Shown here piece by piece: positions 9,662-21,000 of a stretch of 64,000 nucleotides of DNA (the first letter of the stretch is position 1; the number at the start of each line of letters is the position of its first letter). A program made the position numbers and the translations under genes. This DNA is from a virus. Where the stretch lies: the IMG/VR virus record IMGVR_UViG_3300024320_000003, positions 62,001 through 126,000 of that record. One strand, given 5' to 3'. Below the pieces are notes generated by a model, which worked only from the letters and a program-made list of their open reading frames with translations, had not been told where the DNA came from and ran no database searches.

Positions 9662-12600
9662 ATGGCGATAACGATTAACACACAAGCAGAAGGTATTTCG
9701 TATAAGGATAAGTCCTTTGCCCTATTAAGAACTAACCCCAAGTTAACTTCTAATGTCAAATTAATTACTGACGAAGAGGGAGATATCTATTTAAGCTCAA
9801 TCAAGGCAAATAGAACTCTATCGCAGTATGAATATCAGAAATATCCTATTTCTAGTTCAGGTGAATATTGTAGGGACGTTGCTCAGTTTTACGGAAGATT
9901 AAGTAAAGATGAAAGATATCAGGTCGGTAGGGAATTTACAGATCTAAGTGTTTCTAAAGACTATTCTACACAATATGAAAACCTATATAATTACGGAGCT
10001 TCATTCAATTATACAAAGGCCTATGACGAGCAATATAGAATATTTGCTCCAATATGGTTAGAAGAAAGTGTTCCTGAAAAATTTATAATTTATAGAATTA
10101 AAGATGTAGATTTTAAAGAAAAATCTTTAGAAGATGATCCTAGTCAAAATTCTAGAATTCAAGAAATGTTATCTAATGCGACTTTAATAAAATCGTATGA
10201 TATGACTAATAACTCTAAGCTAGGGAGATATCTAAATAGTCACGTATCTAATCCCTTAATTCCTAAGTCGCATATTGATTTTAATTTTGAACTGGATGAT
10301 CCTACTTCCTTTAACGGAATAGACGTAATGTTAGGTGGCTTTGTTGAAAAGTCAGATTATATAGATGATGATTACGTTAAAGAAGACCTTCCCGAAATTT
10401 TAGCTAATAATACATTAACAACTAGCTTTGAAAGAAACGGAATTGTTTCTCACAATATAATTAATTTAGAATTTTTATTTGACGATAATGAAGCCGACGA
10501 CTATAATGTTTATAGATATTTTGGAATTTTCGTAGATGAACATCAAGAAGGAACTGTAGTTGTCAATTCTGTAAATTCAATAGGACACTTAAATTTAGAT
10601 ATAAGCAATTCATCGTCTGACGAATTAGATAAATTACCATCTATAAAGGATTACACCCAGCCGATTCTTGGATGGGTAAAAGATATTAATAATAAATATC
10701 ATAACGTTTTAAATAGATTTAGAAAGACTAGAATAGAAAAAAACCAAATACTAACATCATATAATGGAGACTCTTCTATTTTTGTAAATAAAAAACAAAC
10801 AGAGTTTAACACCCCCGTAATAAACAAAACACCATTTAATGGTTTTATAGAATTAAATATAATAGACCAGCCTTCTGATAATGATAAAGTATTTTTAGGA
10901 GACTTGCTCGAGATAAGTATTGAAAACTTTAATTTGGGTGATTTTGTTTTAATCGCAGACACTTCTCTTCCAATTGGAACATTTCAAGAAAATAGATATT
11001 CTGCAATAGGTAATACTTCTCAAATAGCAGCAGCACTTGCAGCGGCGATTAGAAATGCAGAAGTTATACCGTATAATGCTAGCTCTATAAAGAACAGGGT
11101 GATCATAGATGACTACTCACAGGGAAGGAATAAGAATACAACTGTATTTGGTATTAGTTCATCTAATCCGAACCCCTTTATCGATATGCAAAGTTCAACC
11201 GACGCAAATCTTGCATTTTCAAATAAGTATAACGACTTTATAAGTGAAGGTGGAACTGTTACGGGTGGATTGCAATTAGGAGACTATGAAATTTACACTA
11301 TGATTGGTGGATGTTCTGTTAATCAGGGTGTATTAATATCCCCTAACGAAATAGGAAACCTACAGGTAGGGTATTTTATTAAAGAACTTAATAAGGATAA
11401 CTATGTTAGGATTATAGAAATAATAAAAGATCCTTATTCAGAAAACTTTAGAGTTATTTTTCAAAAACCGGTGGTTTTTTCAATGGACAATGTGATTACA
11501 AGTTATGAAACCTATGATACTCCCTTTGGAAAGTTTTCAGCGTATGATTTCAAGGATTTTAATTTTGATTTCTACGATACTTCAAATTCTAAAATAGACT
11601 TTTTAGTTTTAGAGAGCATGCAATATAAGAATGATGAAGCTTCGTTTGGAGTAGCAAATGTTTCTTCCATTTACGTCCTCGAAGCCAATGACCAACCTTT
11701 TCCTGGAGCAGATCCTTATATATTAATACATGATATAGACGTTAGTGAATTTATTAAAAAAGGAGACTTTGTAAAGGTCGATACGGTAGGTAATCCTGGT
11801 GAACAGGAATGGACAGAGGTAAAAGATGTAATCTATACATCAATGGGTACGATGTTCTTTACTAAAATAATCACGAAGGATTTAGCATCTGCTAATTATT
11901 TTTTCAACCAGTCTAACGTTGCTGATATCTATGAAGATTTTATATTTAAACCGGGTCCTGGTAATAGTCAATTATTTAAGTTTAAATCTTTATCTAGTAT
12001 TATTAGAGATGATATAGTTGAAAGTGATTTTATAGATACAGAAATCATTAATGAATATGATAGGTTAAAGGAGAACTCATTAAAGGAGACGAGTGTTAAT
12101 TCAAGAGTCGTACCTACTATATGTAAATTTAATTTAAAAGATTCTACTAACTCTAGAAATTTATCATACATCCTAAACACCAATGAAGCATTCGGTGTAA
12201 ATAATTTATCAGCTGATATTACTAAACTTTCAGAAAGATCAGCTGAAAAACTAAATATGGAACACTTCTATATACATAATATTCCTACATATTTATTAGA
12301 ACCTAGCAGTATTCCATTACTTATGGATTATGTCTATGAAGGGTACGAAAAGCCTTATTCAGAATTAGTCGCAAATTTAAAAAGCACTGACTTTGATTAT
12401 TTTTCAACTATATTAAACTATACAGGTGCTCATCAAAATGATAGCTCAGGTCTAGCGACAATTGAACCCGGTGAATGGGTTAATTCAACCCCACTTAAAA
12501 TGTACACTAAAATGCAAGGTGGAGATTCTGTTAATTTTTCATCTACAGTTTTTAAAGGATTAAGATATATTTATAAAGATAGAACTGAATTTTTATCGAC

Positions 12601-14491
12601 TAGCCCGATATCTTTTAAATCTTCGTCTGATGTAAATGATTTTAAAGTTGCAACAATACTTAACTATACTTCTAACGACGAAATAAACAACACGGGAGTA
12701 GATATAGAGGTTGTAAGAAATAATAAATTTAAAACTATTAGCATTCTTATAAATTTACAAGTTCCTACAAATGATATATCACAATTAGACAGATATTTGT
12801 TATATAATTTAAATGACCTTTTAAATGAAGGAGAAATACTTGATAGTAATATTAGAGGTTTCTTAGAGTTTGGAGGTAGCTCAGTAACAGTATGGAATAC
12901 TGAAGATCCTGAAATTACAACGATAGTGGAAGCTTCGGTGCAATCAGTTGGCGAAAATACACCTAAATTTACACAAGACATTTTTAAAATAGATGAGCAA
13001 TATTCATATATATTATTTGAAAGTGGAAATGAAACTTATTCTTTACAGGTTGTTTCGGTGATAGACGATTCACAAATAATAGTTAAAGGTCTTCCTTACC
13101 TATGGGTATTAAATCAGCAGACTGGAGAATATTATCAGGATTTAGATGTACCCTATGACGATCCAACTACGATTCCTAACATTATACCTCTTAAATATTA
13201 TAACGGTGGTAAAAAGGCATGGGATAATGCATTACAAGACGTTTCTTCATTTGGATTTGCAGATAGAATTAATACACATAGAGATATAACGTATACTACT
13301 ATTCTAGAGAATGGAGATATAGAGTCAGGTCAGTTTTGTTTAGAAATACAAAGCGGTGTTGAGTTTGTAAAAACCTCAATTTTAGACATAGAAATAGATG
13401 ATGATAAACCTAAGGCATTTAAATTAAATAATGATAATATAGGTTATAATCTGGTTGCAAGAGAAGATGGTGGATATTACACTACTCTTAAAAGAATGAA
13501 CGGTAGCTATGATCCTTTATTTAAAGATGTTGTAACTTTTTCATCTCCCTATGGCAATTATAAATTTAGAAATACCTTAGATTCTTTTAATGAAGAGCAA
13601 GAGAACAGGTTGAAAAAATACAACAGACTGATAGGAGTAAATTGTATGTTTAATTCTAATTTAGGAGTTGATGAAAATTACGGAATTATCAATAACTTTT
13701 TCTTTCATAAAGTAAATGAATTACAGCCGAAGGTTATTAAACTAAGTCAAGAATCAGATAAACTACCCCTATATCCATTAATTGGAGAAATAGCAATAGA
13801 TAAAAAAGATTTAAACCTATTTAAGAGTAAATATGCTAAAGACTATTATACAAGGTCCTTTGGTGGAACAAATAGATCAAAGGAAGTCCATGGAACATTA
13901 AGCCCTATAGAAGAAAGATCTTTCTTTGCATCTACAATAATGAAAGTTAAAAATGAATATGATATAACTTCATACAATTTAAAAAGAGTAAGATCTCTTC
14001 AAGCGTTAGATGTAATTAGATATGATGAAAGAGAAGATGATGGTGCTTATATTTTTGAAGATTCTCAAAAAATTCACATTGACTTCTACATCGCTAATTC
14101 TATTGTAAGAAAATTAAAAGAAGAAAATATAACTGCGTATTATTCAAGGTACGCTACTTCTGAATATTCGTATGGAGATAAAACAACATTGGAAGATGAT
14201 TCAACAATATACATTGAAGAAAACATTATACCTAGATTTATAATAGATCAAATAAAGGTATATGGAACTGAAATAGCAGGGTATCTTCCAAGTGATGATA
14301 TAAATCAATCTAAATATAGTGAATTGGAAAGCGTAACTAATATAGAAGATATTACATCTGATGGGTTTTTTGAACTTACTAATTTTGAAATCAGAAGTTT
14401 CGCTGAAAAGCCTTTAAATTTCAGATTAATATATAATAAAAAACCAGGGTATCGATATAATTTGAGGGTCCATTCTAAAATAATTGCATAA
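9662..14491 (+). CDS. Giant tail/baseplate structural protein, 1609 aa
   Basis: The longest gene here (1609 aa), highly acidic and Asn/Ser/Tyr-rich, with no transmembrane segment or catalytic motif that I can see. The N-terminus (FALLRTNPKLTSNVKLITDE) introduces a region rich in Tyr and charged residues; the remainder is a string of beta-rich stretches. It has its own candidate late promoter and is followed two bases later by the Hint-bearing fibre gene, so it may be the platform on which the short fibres assemble. That placement is inference. Confidence 0.55.
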   Translation: MAITINTQAEGISYKDKSFALLRTNPKLTSNVKLITDEEGDIYLSSIKANRTLSQYEYQKYPISSSGEYCRDVAQFYGRLSKDERYQVGREFTDLSVSKDYSTQYENLYNYGASFNYTKAYDEQYRIFAPIWLEESVPEKFIIYRIKDVDFKEKSLEDDPSQNSRIQEMLSNATLIKSYDMTNNSKLGRYLNSHVSNPLIPKSHIDFNFELDDPTSFNGIDVMLGGFVEKSDYIDDDYVKEDLPEILANNTLTTSFERNGIVSHNIINLEFLFDDNEADDYNVYRYFGIFVDEHQEGTVVVNSVNSIGHLNLDISNSSSDELDKLPSIKDYTQPILGWVKDINNKYHNVLNRFRKTRIEKNQILTSYNGDSSIFVNKKQTEFNTPVINKTPFNGFIELNIIDQPSDNDKVFLGDLLEISIENFNLGDFVLIADTSLPIGTFQENRYSAIGNTSQIAAALAAAIRNAEVIPYNASSIKNRVIIDDYSQGRNKNTTVFGISSSNPNPFIDMQSSTDANLAFSNKYNDFISEGGTVTGGLQLGDYEIYTMIGGCSVNQGVLISPNEIGNLQVGYFIKELNKDNYVRIIEIIKDPYSENFRVIFQKPVVFSMDNVITSYETYDTPFGKFSAYDFKDFNFDFYDTSNSKIDFLVLESMQYKNDEASFGVANVSSIYVLEANDQPFPGADPYILIHDIDVSEFIKKGDFVKVDTVGNPGEQEWTEVKDVIYTSMGTMFFTKIITKDLASANYFFNQSNVADIYEDFIFKPGPGNSQLFKFKSLSSIIRDDIVESDFIDTEIINEYDRLKENSLKETSVNSRVVPTICKFNLKDSTNSRNLSYILNTNEAFGVNNLSADITKLSERSAEKLNMEHFYIHNIPTYLLEPSSIPLLMDYVYEGYEKPYSELVANLKSTDFDYFSTILNYTGAHQNDSSGLATIEPGEWVNSTPLKMYTKMQGGDSVNFSSTVFKGLRYIYKDRTEFLSTSPISFKSSSDVNDFKVATILNYTSNDEINNTGVDIEVVRNNKFKTISILINLQVPTNDISQLDRYLLYNLNDLLNEGEILDSNIRGFLEFGGSSVTVWNTEDPEITTIVEASVQSVGENTPKFTQDIFKIDEQYSYILFESGNETYSLQVVSVIDDSQIIVKGLPYLWVLNQQTGEYYQDLDVPYDDPTTIPNIIPLKYYNGGKKAWDNALQDVSSFGFADRINTHRDITYTTILENGDIESGQFCLEIQSGVEFVKTSILDIEIDDDKPKAFKLNNDNIGYNLVAREDGGYYTTLKRMNGSYDPLFKDVVTFSSPYGNYKFRNTLDSFNEEQENRLKKYNRLIGVNCMFNSNLGVDENYGIINNFFFHKVNELQPKVIKLSQESDKLPLYPLIGEIAIDKKDLNLFKSKYAKDYYTRSFGGTNRSKEVHGTLSPIEERSFFASTIMKVKNEYDITSYNLKRVRSLQALDVIRYDEREDDGAYIFEDSQKIHIDFYIANSIVRKLKEENITAYYSRYATSEYSYGDKTTLEDDSTIYIEENIIPRFIIDQIKVYGTEIAGYLPSDDINQSKYSELESVTNIEDITSDGFFELTNFEIRSFAEKPLNFRLIYNKKPGYRYNLRVHSKIIA

Positions 14492-14493
14492 AA

Positions 14494-17400
14494 ATGAACA
14501 TAAGAATCAAAGAACTTTTTAAGAGTGATCTAGATCCTAACAGTAGTGAATGGTGGTCAAAGGATAAAATTGATAAAATTAATTTTAATTTTAGACTAAT
14601 GAAAAACGGAGGGCCAAGTGGCCCTGTAGGAATTGAAGGACCAAATGGTGAAGATGGTGATAAGGGTGAAGACGGTCTACAAGGAACTGAGGGACCACGT
14701 GGAACACAGGGTATGATAGGACCAGAGTCAAGTGGAACTTGGAAATCACAAGAGATAACAGATGATAATAATCCAACACAAAGGGTAATATATCCTTCCG
14801 TTGCTGTTAATCAGAGTGGAACGGTTACATTAGCAATTGGTGCATCGGCTCATTTAGATAGCAATGGGGAATTAATAAGTCCTTATTATGGTGAATTATC
14901 AACAGAGCCTGTCAGTGCTTCGAAGAGCGGAACATTAAATATTATAACAGAAGCTTCAACCGGTTCAAGCCCCAATAACCCCACTCCATCTCCTCAGAAT
15001 TCTATCATATTTGCAGAAGATAAACATCTCGATAAGTCATATAATATTGGATTAAAAATAGAAGAAGATAGTAATAATATTGAATTTCCTGTTTTAACAT
15101 TTACTCCGGATATCAATGCTGATCACGTAAATAATAAATTTGCTATAAAATTTGATAGAGACAATAGGTTTTATTTTAATGGAACCATTCAAAACGTATT
15201 AGGTGCCGAATCCGTAATTCCGTATGAACTTAATGTAGATGCAACCTCGCCGGGTAGTGTAATAGAATTTAAAGTAGGGGAGATAAAGTATTCTAATCAC
15301 TCTCCAAGTTTAAATAAATTACTAAAATCACACGACACACAGGGAAGAGTTGAATGGGAAGATGTTTTTAACATGTTTCAAGTATTCCCCGTGGGATCTA
15401 TAATAAGAATACCCAGTGATACCTTCTTTGGTGAAGAGAACTTTAATCTATCGGATGCCGAGACAGGGCCTATGTTAATTGTAGACGGAGATGAAGTAAT
15501 TAAAACAAACTTCGGATCAGGTAAACCAACCGGGCTTTATGCAGGATGGTACTTATGTAATGGAGAAACATGGGGTGATGGAGGAATCGTAGCATACGAT
15601 ACACCTAACTTAAACGGGTTTGACTGGGCTATTACTAATATAGCAGGTTTAACGGGAGATTTATCAGGCAGTACAAGTGGAGGTAGCTTAGCCACATATA
15701 ATGGTAATATACTTTTTTCAGGAGGAGTTAGTGCATTGGGTCTCGATGGTTCTGGATTAAACCCTAATGTCATATCACATTCTTTTGATAATAGTACAGA
15801 AGATGTAAGAATATATGACAATGAAAATATACAGTTTGCGCCTTCTGAGCATATCATAATGGGAGAACAAATTAGTATAATTTATTTGAAAGAATATGAT
15901 TATAAGTGGAGTACGGCCGCCGCCTCTACCAGCTCTTCTAATATACAATTACAATATCACGCGATGACAGGATCTATGGATTCAAATACTATCGCACCAG
16001 GCACGTACAGCACTAACATAGATATTGCAATGCAATATGCAACTACATTAAACCCAGAAACAATACAATGGACGGCAGACGGTGCTCCAAGTGATGGAGC
16101 TCAATTAGATGCTTATTGGAATAACGATAATAATTTTGCAAATGGTAATGTAAGATGCTATTCAAACGGACAGGAATTAGCAGACGGATGGTTAGCTAGA
16201 GAATCTGGTGGACAGAATGGATGGGGCTATGCAAGAAAATATATTAATGGTGTTGGGATATCTTCAGATGACGCTTTAGAAACAGAGCCTAAAGAATGCT
16301 GGATGATGTATTCTGAAAGTGTAAATGGAGTTGACGGTACGTATTCTAGCATTGGTATTTCTAATAACGGACTGCTCCCTCCTGTAACAATGACAGAGGC
16401 AGATGTAACCGGGTTTACTGGATGGCCAGCCGGCACTTCTTTGGAAAAAGTATTTATTTCTAATAAAATAGACAATCATCCAGATGTCGTGGGATCTTCT
16501 AGTGATTTTAAAGATTATGAAAATACTTCACATATATGGAAACGTAATGATGGAAATAATACCATAGATCAATTAACTGATGGTTGGTATAGGAGTGTAC
16601 CAAATACGGATACGTATCTGGTTAATTTTGGCTTCGGTGGTATGTTAACAATAGATTCTGGATTATATATGGCATGGAGAAAATATTGGTCAGCAAATGA
16701 TAATGAATTTAAAGGAGATGTTATAAAATCTAGATTTGTACAATGGTCGAGTGGAGACCTTTCTCTTGGAATAGGTGCTACTACGGCATGTGATGCAACT
16801 TCAGGTAATGATATATTTTATTCTTCTGATATGTTTGAATTAGGAGAAAACCCTGGATCATGGCGCGTAACGAATTTAGGTGCATCTAATTCAAATGCCG
16901 AGAATGAAGGTAGAGTTTCGTCATGGTTGTCAAACCAAATATACGTAAGACAAGACCAGAGTTCTAACACAGTTCTTTATAGTTCAATCGCTAATCTTGG
17001 AAAATATCCACTTACATTATTAAAATCAGATACCTTTATTCCAGGAACAAACATCTCGATAAAAATAGCCGACTGGACTGGAGACTCTGGTACATCAGGA
17101 TATACAGGTGAACATTATAAAGCTATTGATTCAAATAGTCAAGCAACTGCCACTAATCCGACAGAATGCTCGGGAGGAAGTCCATCCGGTGTTATATTTG
17201 ACTGGGATGACGGAAATACCAATAATACACTTAATTATTTCGGTGGAGGAGGTAATGGAAATGTTTATTTTACGCTTAGTGGCATATCTCCATCCCAGCT
17301 TAGTTCTTCTAATTTTACTATAGAGGATCCTAGCAACAGCATGAATTGGGCTAGTGTAAGTTTCAACCCAGGTGACAATTATGTATCACTAAGTATCATG

Positions 17401-17988
17401 ACGCCAATAGAAGAGCCTAGTGAAATATTGGACTTAGATTTTGATTATAGTGGTACATTGAATGAACTCGCTAGCGATACTACTATAGGAATTTCCATTG
17501 ATCCATGTCACGTTGAAGGTACTGTAATTAGTATGGCAAATGGAACTACTAAATTAGTTGAAAACTTAAAAGTAGGAGATGTATTAGATTCGTTTGATAT
17601 AAAAGGATTAAGCGATAGTGGTGAATGGAGAAATTTTAAAACTAATGCGATGGAATTCAGGGCTCCTAAGTCATCTGCTAAAATAGTCAGAATAATAAAA
17701 GGAACTTATAAGAACTATCAAGATATTAATAACGGATTAACTAAAATAACAAACGAACACCCTATATTAATAAAAAGACCAGATGGAGAAATATTCTTTA
17801 AACAGGCTCTTTATATTGATACGACCGACATGATATATGTTAATGAAAAATGGACAAGAGTTAACTCTAATGAAACTATTCACAAAACGGTTAACACATA
17901 TTCTATTGATGTTGAAAATGAAGATGTTTATATTGCAGACGGTATTTTATGCCATAATGTTGAAGAGCTAGAGGAAAAGGTCCAGTAA
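14494..17988 (+). CDS. Short tail fibre (gp12-like) with collagen-like stalk and C-terminal Hint domain
   Basis: 1164 aa. Order of parts: N-terminal docking motif DKINFNF (27-33); about a dozen Gly-X-Y triplets (40-76); a gp12-type receptor-binding collar with the hallmark GWYLCNG (351-357); a large Ser/Gly/Asn-rich beta region; then a Hint domain at 1005-1155. The Hint domain has Cys1005 followed by the block-A pattern GTVIS...VENLKVGDVL, a block-B TNEHP (Thr1086, His1089), and the terminal CHN (His1154-Asn1155). Only nine residues follow Asn1155 and the next residue is Val, so splicing to a Cys/Ser/Thr nucleophile is not expected. Cleavage or transfer to a nucleophile, as in bacterial intein-like or hedgehog-type domains, is more likely. 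A paralogue without the Hint domain follows. Confidence 0.8.
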   Translation: MNIRIKELFKSDLDPNSSEWWSKDKIDKINFNFRLMKNGGPSGPVGIEGPNGEDGDKGEDGLQGTEGPRGTQGMIGPESSGTWKSQEITDDNNPTQRVIYPSVAVNQSGTVTLAIGASAHLDSNGELISPYYGELSTEPVSASKSGTLNIITEASTGSSPNNPTPSPQNSIIFAEDKHLDKSYNIGLKIEEDSNNIEFPVLTFTPDINADHVNNKFAIKFDRDNRFYFNGTIQNVLGAESVIPYELNVDATSPGSVIEFKVGEIKYSNHSPSLNKLLKSHDTQGRVEWEDVFNMFQVFPVGSIIRIPSDTFFGEENFNLSDAETGPMLIVDGDEVIKTNFGSGKPTGLYAGWYLCNGETWGDGGIVAYDTPNLNGFDWAITNIAGLTGDLSGSTSGGSLATYNGNILFSGGVSALGLDGSGLNPNVISHSFDNSTEDVRIYDNENIQFAPSEHIIMGEQISIIYLKEYDYKWSTAAASTSSSNIQLQYHAMTGSMDSNTIAPGTYSTNIDIAMQYATTLNPETIQWTADGAPSDGAQLDAYWNNDNNFANGNVRCYSNGQELADGWLARESGGQNGWGYARKYINGVGISSDDALETEPKECWMMYSESVNGVDGTYSSIGISNNGLLPPVTMTEADVTGFTGWPAGTSLEKVFISNKIDNHPDVVGSSSDFKDYENTSHIWKRNDGNNTIDQLTDGWYRSVPNTDTYLVNFGFGGMLTIDSGLYMAWRKYWSANDNEFKGDVIKSRFVQWSSGDLSLGIGATTACDATSGNDIFYSSDMFELGENPGSWRVTNLGASNSNAENEGRVSSWLSNQIYVRQDQSSNTVLYSSIANLGKYPLTLLKSDTFIPGTNISIKIADWTGDSGTSGYTGEHYKAIDSNSQATATNPTECSGGSPSGVIFDWDDGNTNNTLNYFGGGGNGNVYFTLSGISPSQLSSSNFTIEDPSNSMNWASVSFNPGDNYVSLSIMTPIEEPSEILDLDFDYSGTLNELASDTTIGISIDPCHVEGTVISMANGTTKLVENLKVGDVLDSFDIKGLSDSGEWRNFKTNAMEFRAPKSSAKIVRIIKGTYKNYQDINNGLTKITNEHPILIKRPDGEIFFKQALYIDTTDMIYVNEKWTRVNSNETIHKTVNTYSIDVENEDVYIADGILCHNVEELEEKVQ
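14611..14727 (+). repeat. Collagen-like Gly-X-Y repeat coding segment
   Basis: Residues 40-76 of the fibre have glycine at every third position (GPSGPVGIEGPNG and onward), ending at GMIGPES. Such tracts form trimeric collagen-like stalks in phage fibres. The paralogue at 18041 has a similar tract right after a matching DK(I/V)N(F/Y)NF motif. Confidence 0.85.
17506..17958 (+). other. Hint (intein-like) autoprocessing domain at the fibre C-terminus
   Basis: Encodes residues 1005-1155. Seen: N-terminal Cys after Pro; KLVENLKVGDVLDSF in block A; TNEHPILI in block B; and a C-terminal block YIADGILCHN. These are the landmarks of the Hint fold shared by inteins, bacterial intein-like domains and hedgehog proteins. 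No homing-endonuclease insert fits in about 151 residues. There is no C-extein nucleophile (Val follows Asn) and only a nine-residue tail remains. Confidence 0.8.
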
Positions 17989-18009
17989 TAATTAGTTCTA
18001 GAAATTAAA

Positions 18010-18017
18010 GATATATA
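18010..18017 (+). promoter_or_regulatory. Candidate late promoter box GATATATA
   Basis: GATATATA within AAAGATATATACT lies 31 bp upstream of the ATG of the second collagen-like fibre, in a 52-bp gap. It would give this fibre a transcript independent of the Hint-bearing one. Confidence 0.5.
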
Positions 18018-18040
18018 CTAAATAAATAAAGATTTAAGTA

Positions 18041-21000
18041 ATGCCAATACCTATTAATTTAAAGCAGATTCTACAATCTGATACACAACAGGAAAAACTG
18101 GATAAAGTTAATTATAACTTTGATCAGTTAGTTGCTAATGGCGGTGGACCAATGGGAGCCACTGGTTCTATTGGTGAAACGGGATTTCAGGGTGCAACTG
18201 GTGACGATGGTCCTCAGGGTATTGACGGTCCTCAGGGTTTTCAAGGACCTGCTGACGCTTCTAATAATTCAAAATGGAAAGACGGAGCAATATGGTACAA
18301 TGGAGCTCTTAATATTAAAACTATAGTACCTGAACATGAGCTGGCAGGTCCAGCAACACAGGTGAATTTCCCTCCAACTAACGTATTATTAGGTTATGCA
18401 AGTAATGATGATGAGTATAATGATTTAAATTTAATATCGGGGTATCTAAATAGCGTTTTATTAATTAATAAGAATTCAAATTATCATGATTCTAACATTA
18501 GATTAATATCTGAAAAAGGAACAGATAAGTATTTAGACATAGCATTGACTAATTATCCTGCTTTAAGTTCAATTGGCGAACAGTCTGTTCTAGAATTTAA
18601 ATTTGCATCTAGTGTAGCGGCAGGAGAATATAGATGGAATGCAGATACGTACATAATCAACGATGTCAATGATAATGAGATGATGTCAATGGACGCTATT
18701 AACGGTGTAAAATTTACAGGATCATTTCTTTCTACTAACGATGCAATATTTACAGGTAGTATTTTTAAAATTAATAACTCTTACGTAGGTGGAACAACTA
18801 ACACTAACCCAGATGTAGATAAGATTGCGGTGGCATTAGACAATACTGGAACGATAGGTTTTAAGGAAGCATCTGAAATAGGTGCAAGTGTTCCCATAGG
18901 AACAATAATATCTTTTCATTATGACACATATATTGATGTTAGTAACTTTACACAGAATCAAACAATAAATTTAAATAGTGATCCAAGTACGATAGATATT
19001 GTAGTTGGAAGAGGAGTTGCAGGTACGCAATATGAGGGATGGTATTTATGTAATGGTCAAACTTGGAAAAATAGTAATATAAACTACACTGTTCCTAATT
19101 TAAATTCCTTTTCATTTAATTTTACAACAAACGTAGGCCAAATAACATCACTAAGTGGTGCATCAAGACCTAATTTTATAGGAGGAGGTCTATTTACTTT
19201 CTCTCAAGACGCGAATTCAATTGAATATGATATAACTGTTGATTCTACAGAGGCATGGGTAAGTGAGACTTCAACTAATTCTAATTATGCAACAACTGAG
19301 TATGCGGTTGTTAAAACTCCTCAATTAATATATTTAGGAGCATCTGATTTATATTATAATGTTACAGGCCCTGCTCCTCTTACATTCCCTGCCATGTATT
19401 CTAAATTATTAGATAACAATAGCACAACATATAACGATGCAGTATTTCCTAATTCACCAGATGAAGCAGGAGCAGATAGATGGAGAGAAATAAATTTAGT
19501 AGATGCTAATGGATATCAAGGTAATTCGATTATCGTTGGACAGCCACTTCAATCAGCAGGTAGAGAAATTAAAAATACTACAACAGGAACATGGTCAGCA
19601 GGAAGTACGTCAGATGTTCAACTCGAATACGGCCAAGTTAATATATTTGACTTAAGATTAACAGCTAGAGGTAAAGATACCTCATGGTCATCAAATCCTT
19701 CTCCAGAATCACCACCTAATTGCAATACTGAAAGAGAAGCAGAATCTTATTCATGGTTTACTGACTGGTCAGAAAGATGGAATGGAAATACATCTACTAC
19801 ATCTGCATGGAATTACGTAGGAGAATTTAATCCAAGTTCAACTAGTTCATATTACGAAGGTCAGATTTTTAGTTATCAAAACAACTTTTATACAGTTTCT
19901 CCCGGACAGTCCAGTATGGGAATAGATCCGGTGGCTTTAAATATAACAGATCCATCTGCACATATAGTTGCAACTGGAAGCTCATGGGAAAAAGGAGGAA
20001 ATAGCTGGTATGGTACTCCTCGTTATTTTTATAGATTGCCTAAAGTAGAAGATCCTGAAGAAGAGAGTTGGCACTATAGTCCTATGAATCAATCAAACAG
20101 TCCTTCTAATTCTGCTCCTCCGCCGAACAACAGATTTAGTTTAACACTAACAGGAGGTAGAGGAGGATATGGCGATTGGGCTACTAATACATCAGACGGC
20201 GCAATAGTACGTCCAATATCGGGAAGCCCTGGTCAATTTGAGCCCGTATGGCCTTCACTTTATGAGCAGGCTAATTCTACCACAGCAAACGCATTAACAA
20301 GCGGAGAATTATATGATCAACAGGGAAGATGGACATGGCCAGCAGAGGTCTTTTTAGACATTTATAATGATATAGGTCAAACTGTTGCGATGGTTCAAGT
20401 TCCTATAATTACAAGATGGAACAAAGGTATAATAGAAGACCTCTATGATAGTTTAACAATAGACCCGACAACTGACTTTCCACAATATTCAATGCCATAT
20501 AACTATACAGAGGGTACTAATCACTGGAATACGGCTGCAACAATAGGTACACAAGTTGGTCCGACAATAAGCGGTCCCGGTGGTACCATAGAAAAGATGT
20601 ATAGCGGAGGATGGGAAAACCCAGGGACAGGTGTATTATCTGGAGAAGATTGGGATTATTGGTATACTGGACAGAATGATACTGAATTTAGAAGATATCA
20701 GAGGGTTGAATTTAAAATCCTAGTATCACCTTCAGTTTCAAACGACATATATTCTTATTTAGATAATAATCCTGGTTCTACTATTAAATTTAGAACTGCA
20801 TGGTGGAGTGATAAGATACAAGATGGAACCGAAGATTATTTAGATCCTGACACTGACAACGGTATATATAATGGCGGTGGAAGTCCGGATTACAGTTCTT
20901 CAGCATGGAATAGACAGCCGGCTGGAATGGGATACGATCCATCAGTGTGCGTACAGAACTATAATCCACCTACTTCAGCACTTCAAATACAAGGAGGGTC

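Noticed and set aside
14611-14727. A DNA tandem repeat or CRISPR-like array
   Set aside because: The periodicity is that of Gly-X-Y codons in a collagen-like stalk; there are no direct repeats with spacers.
17506-17958. A true splicing intein in the fibre gene
   Set aside because: Asn1155 is followed by Val and only nine residues, with no Cys/Ser/Thr nucleophile or meaningful C-extein; cleavage or transfer is more likely than splicing.
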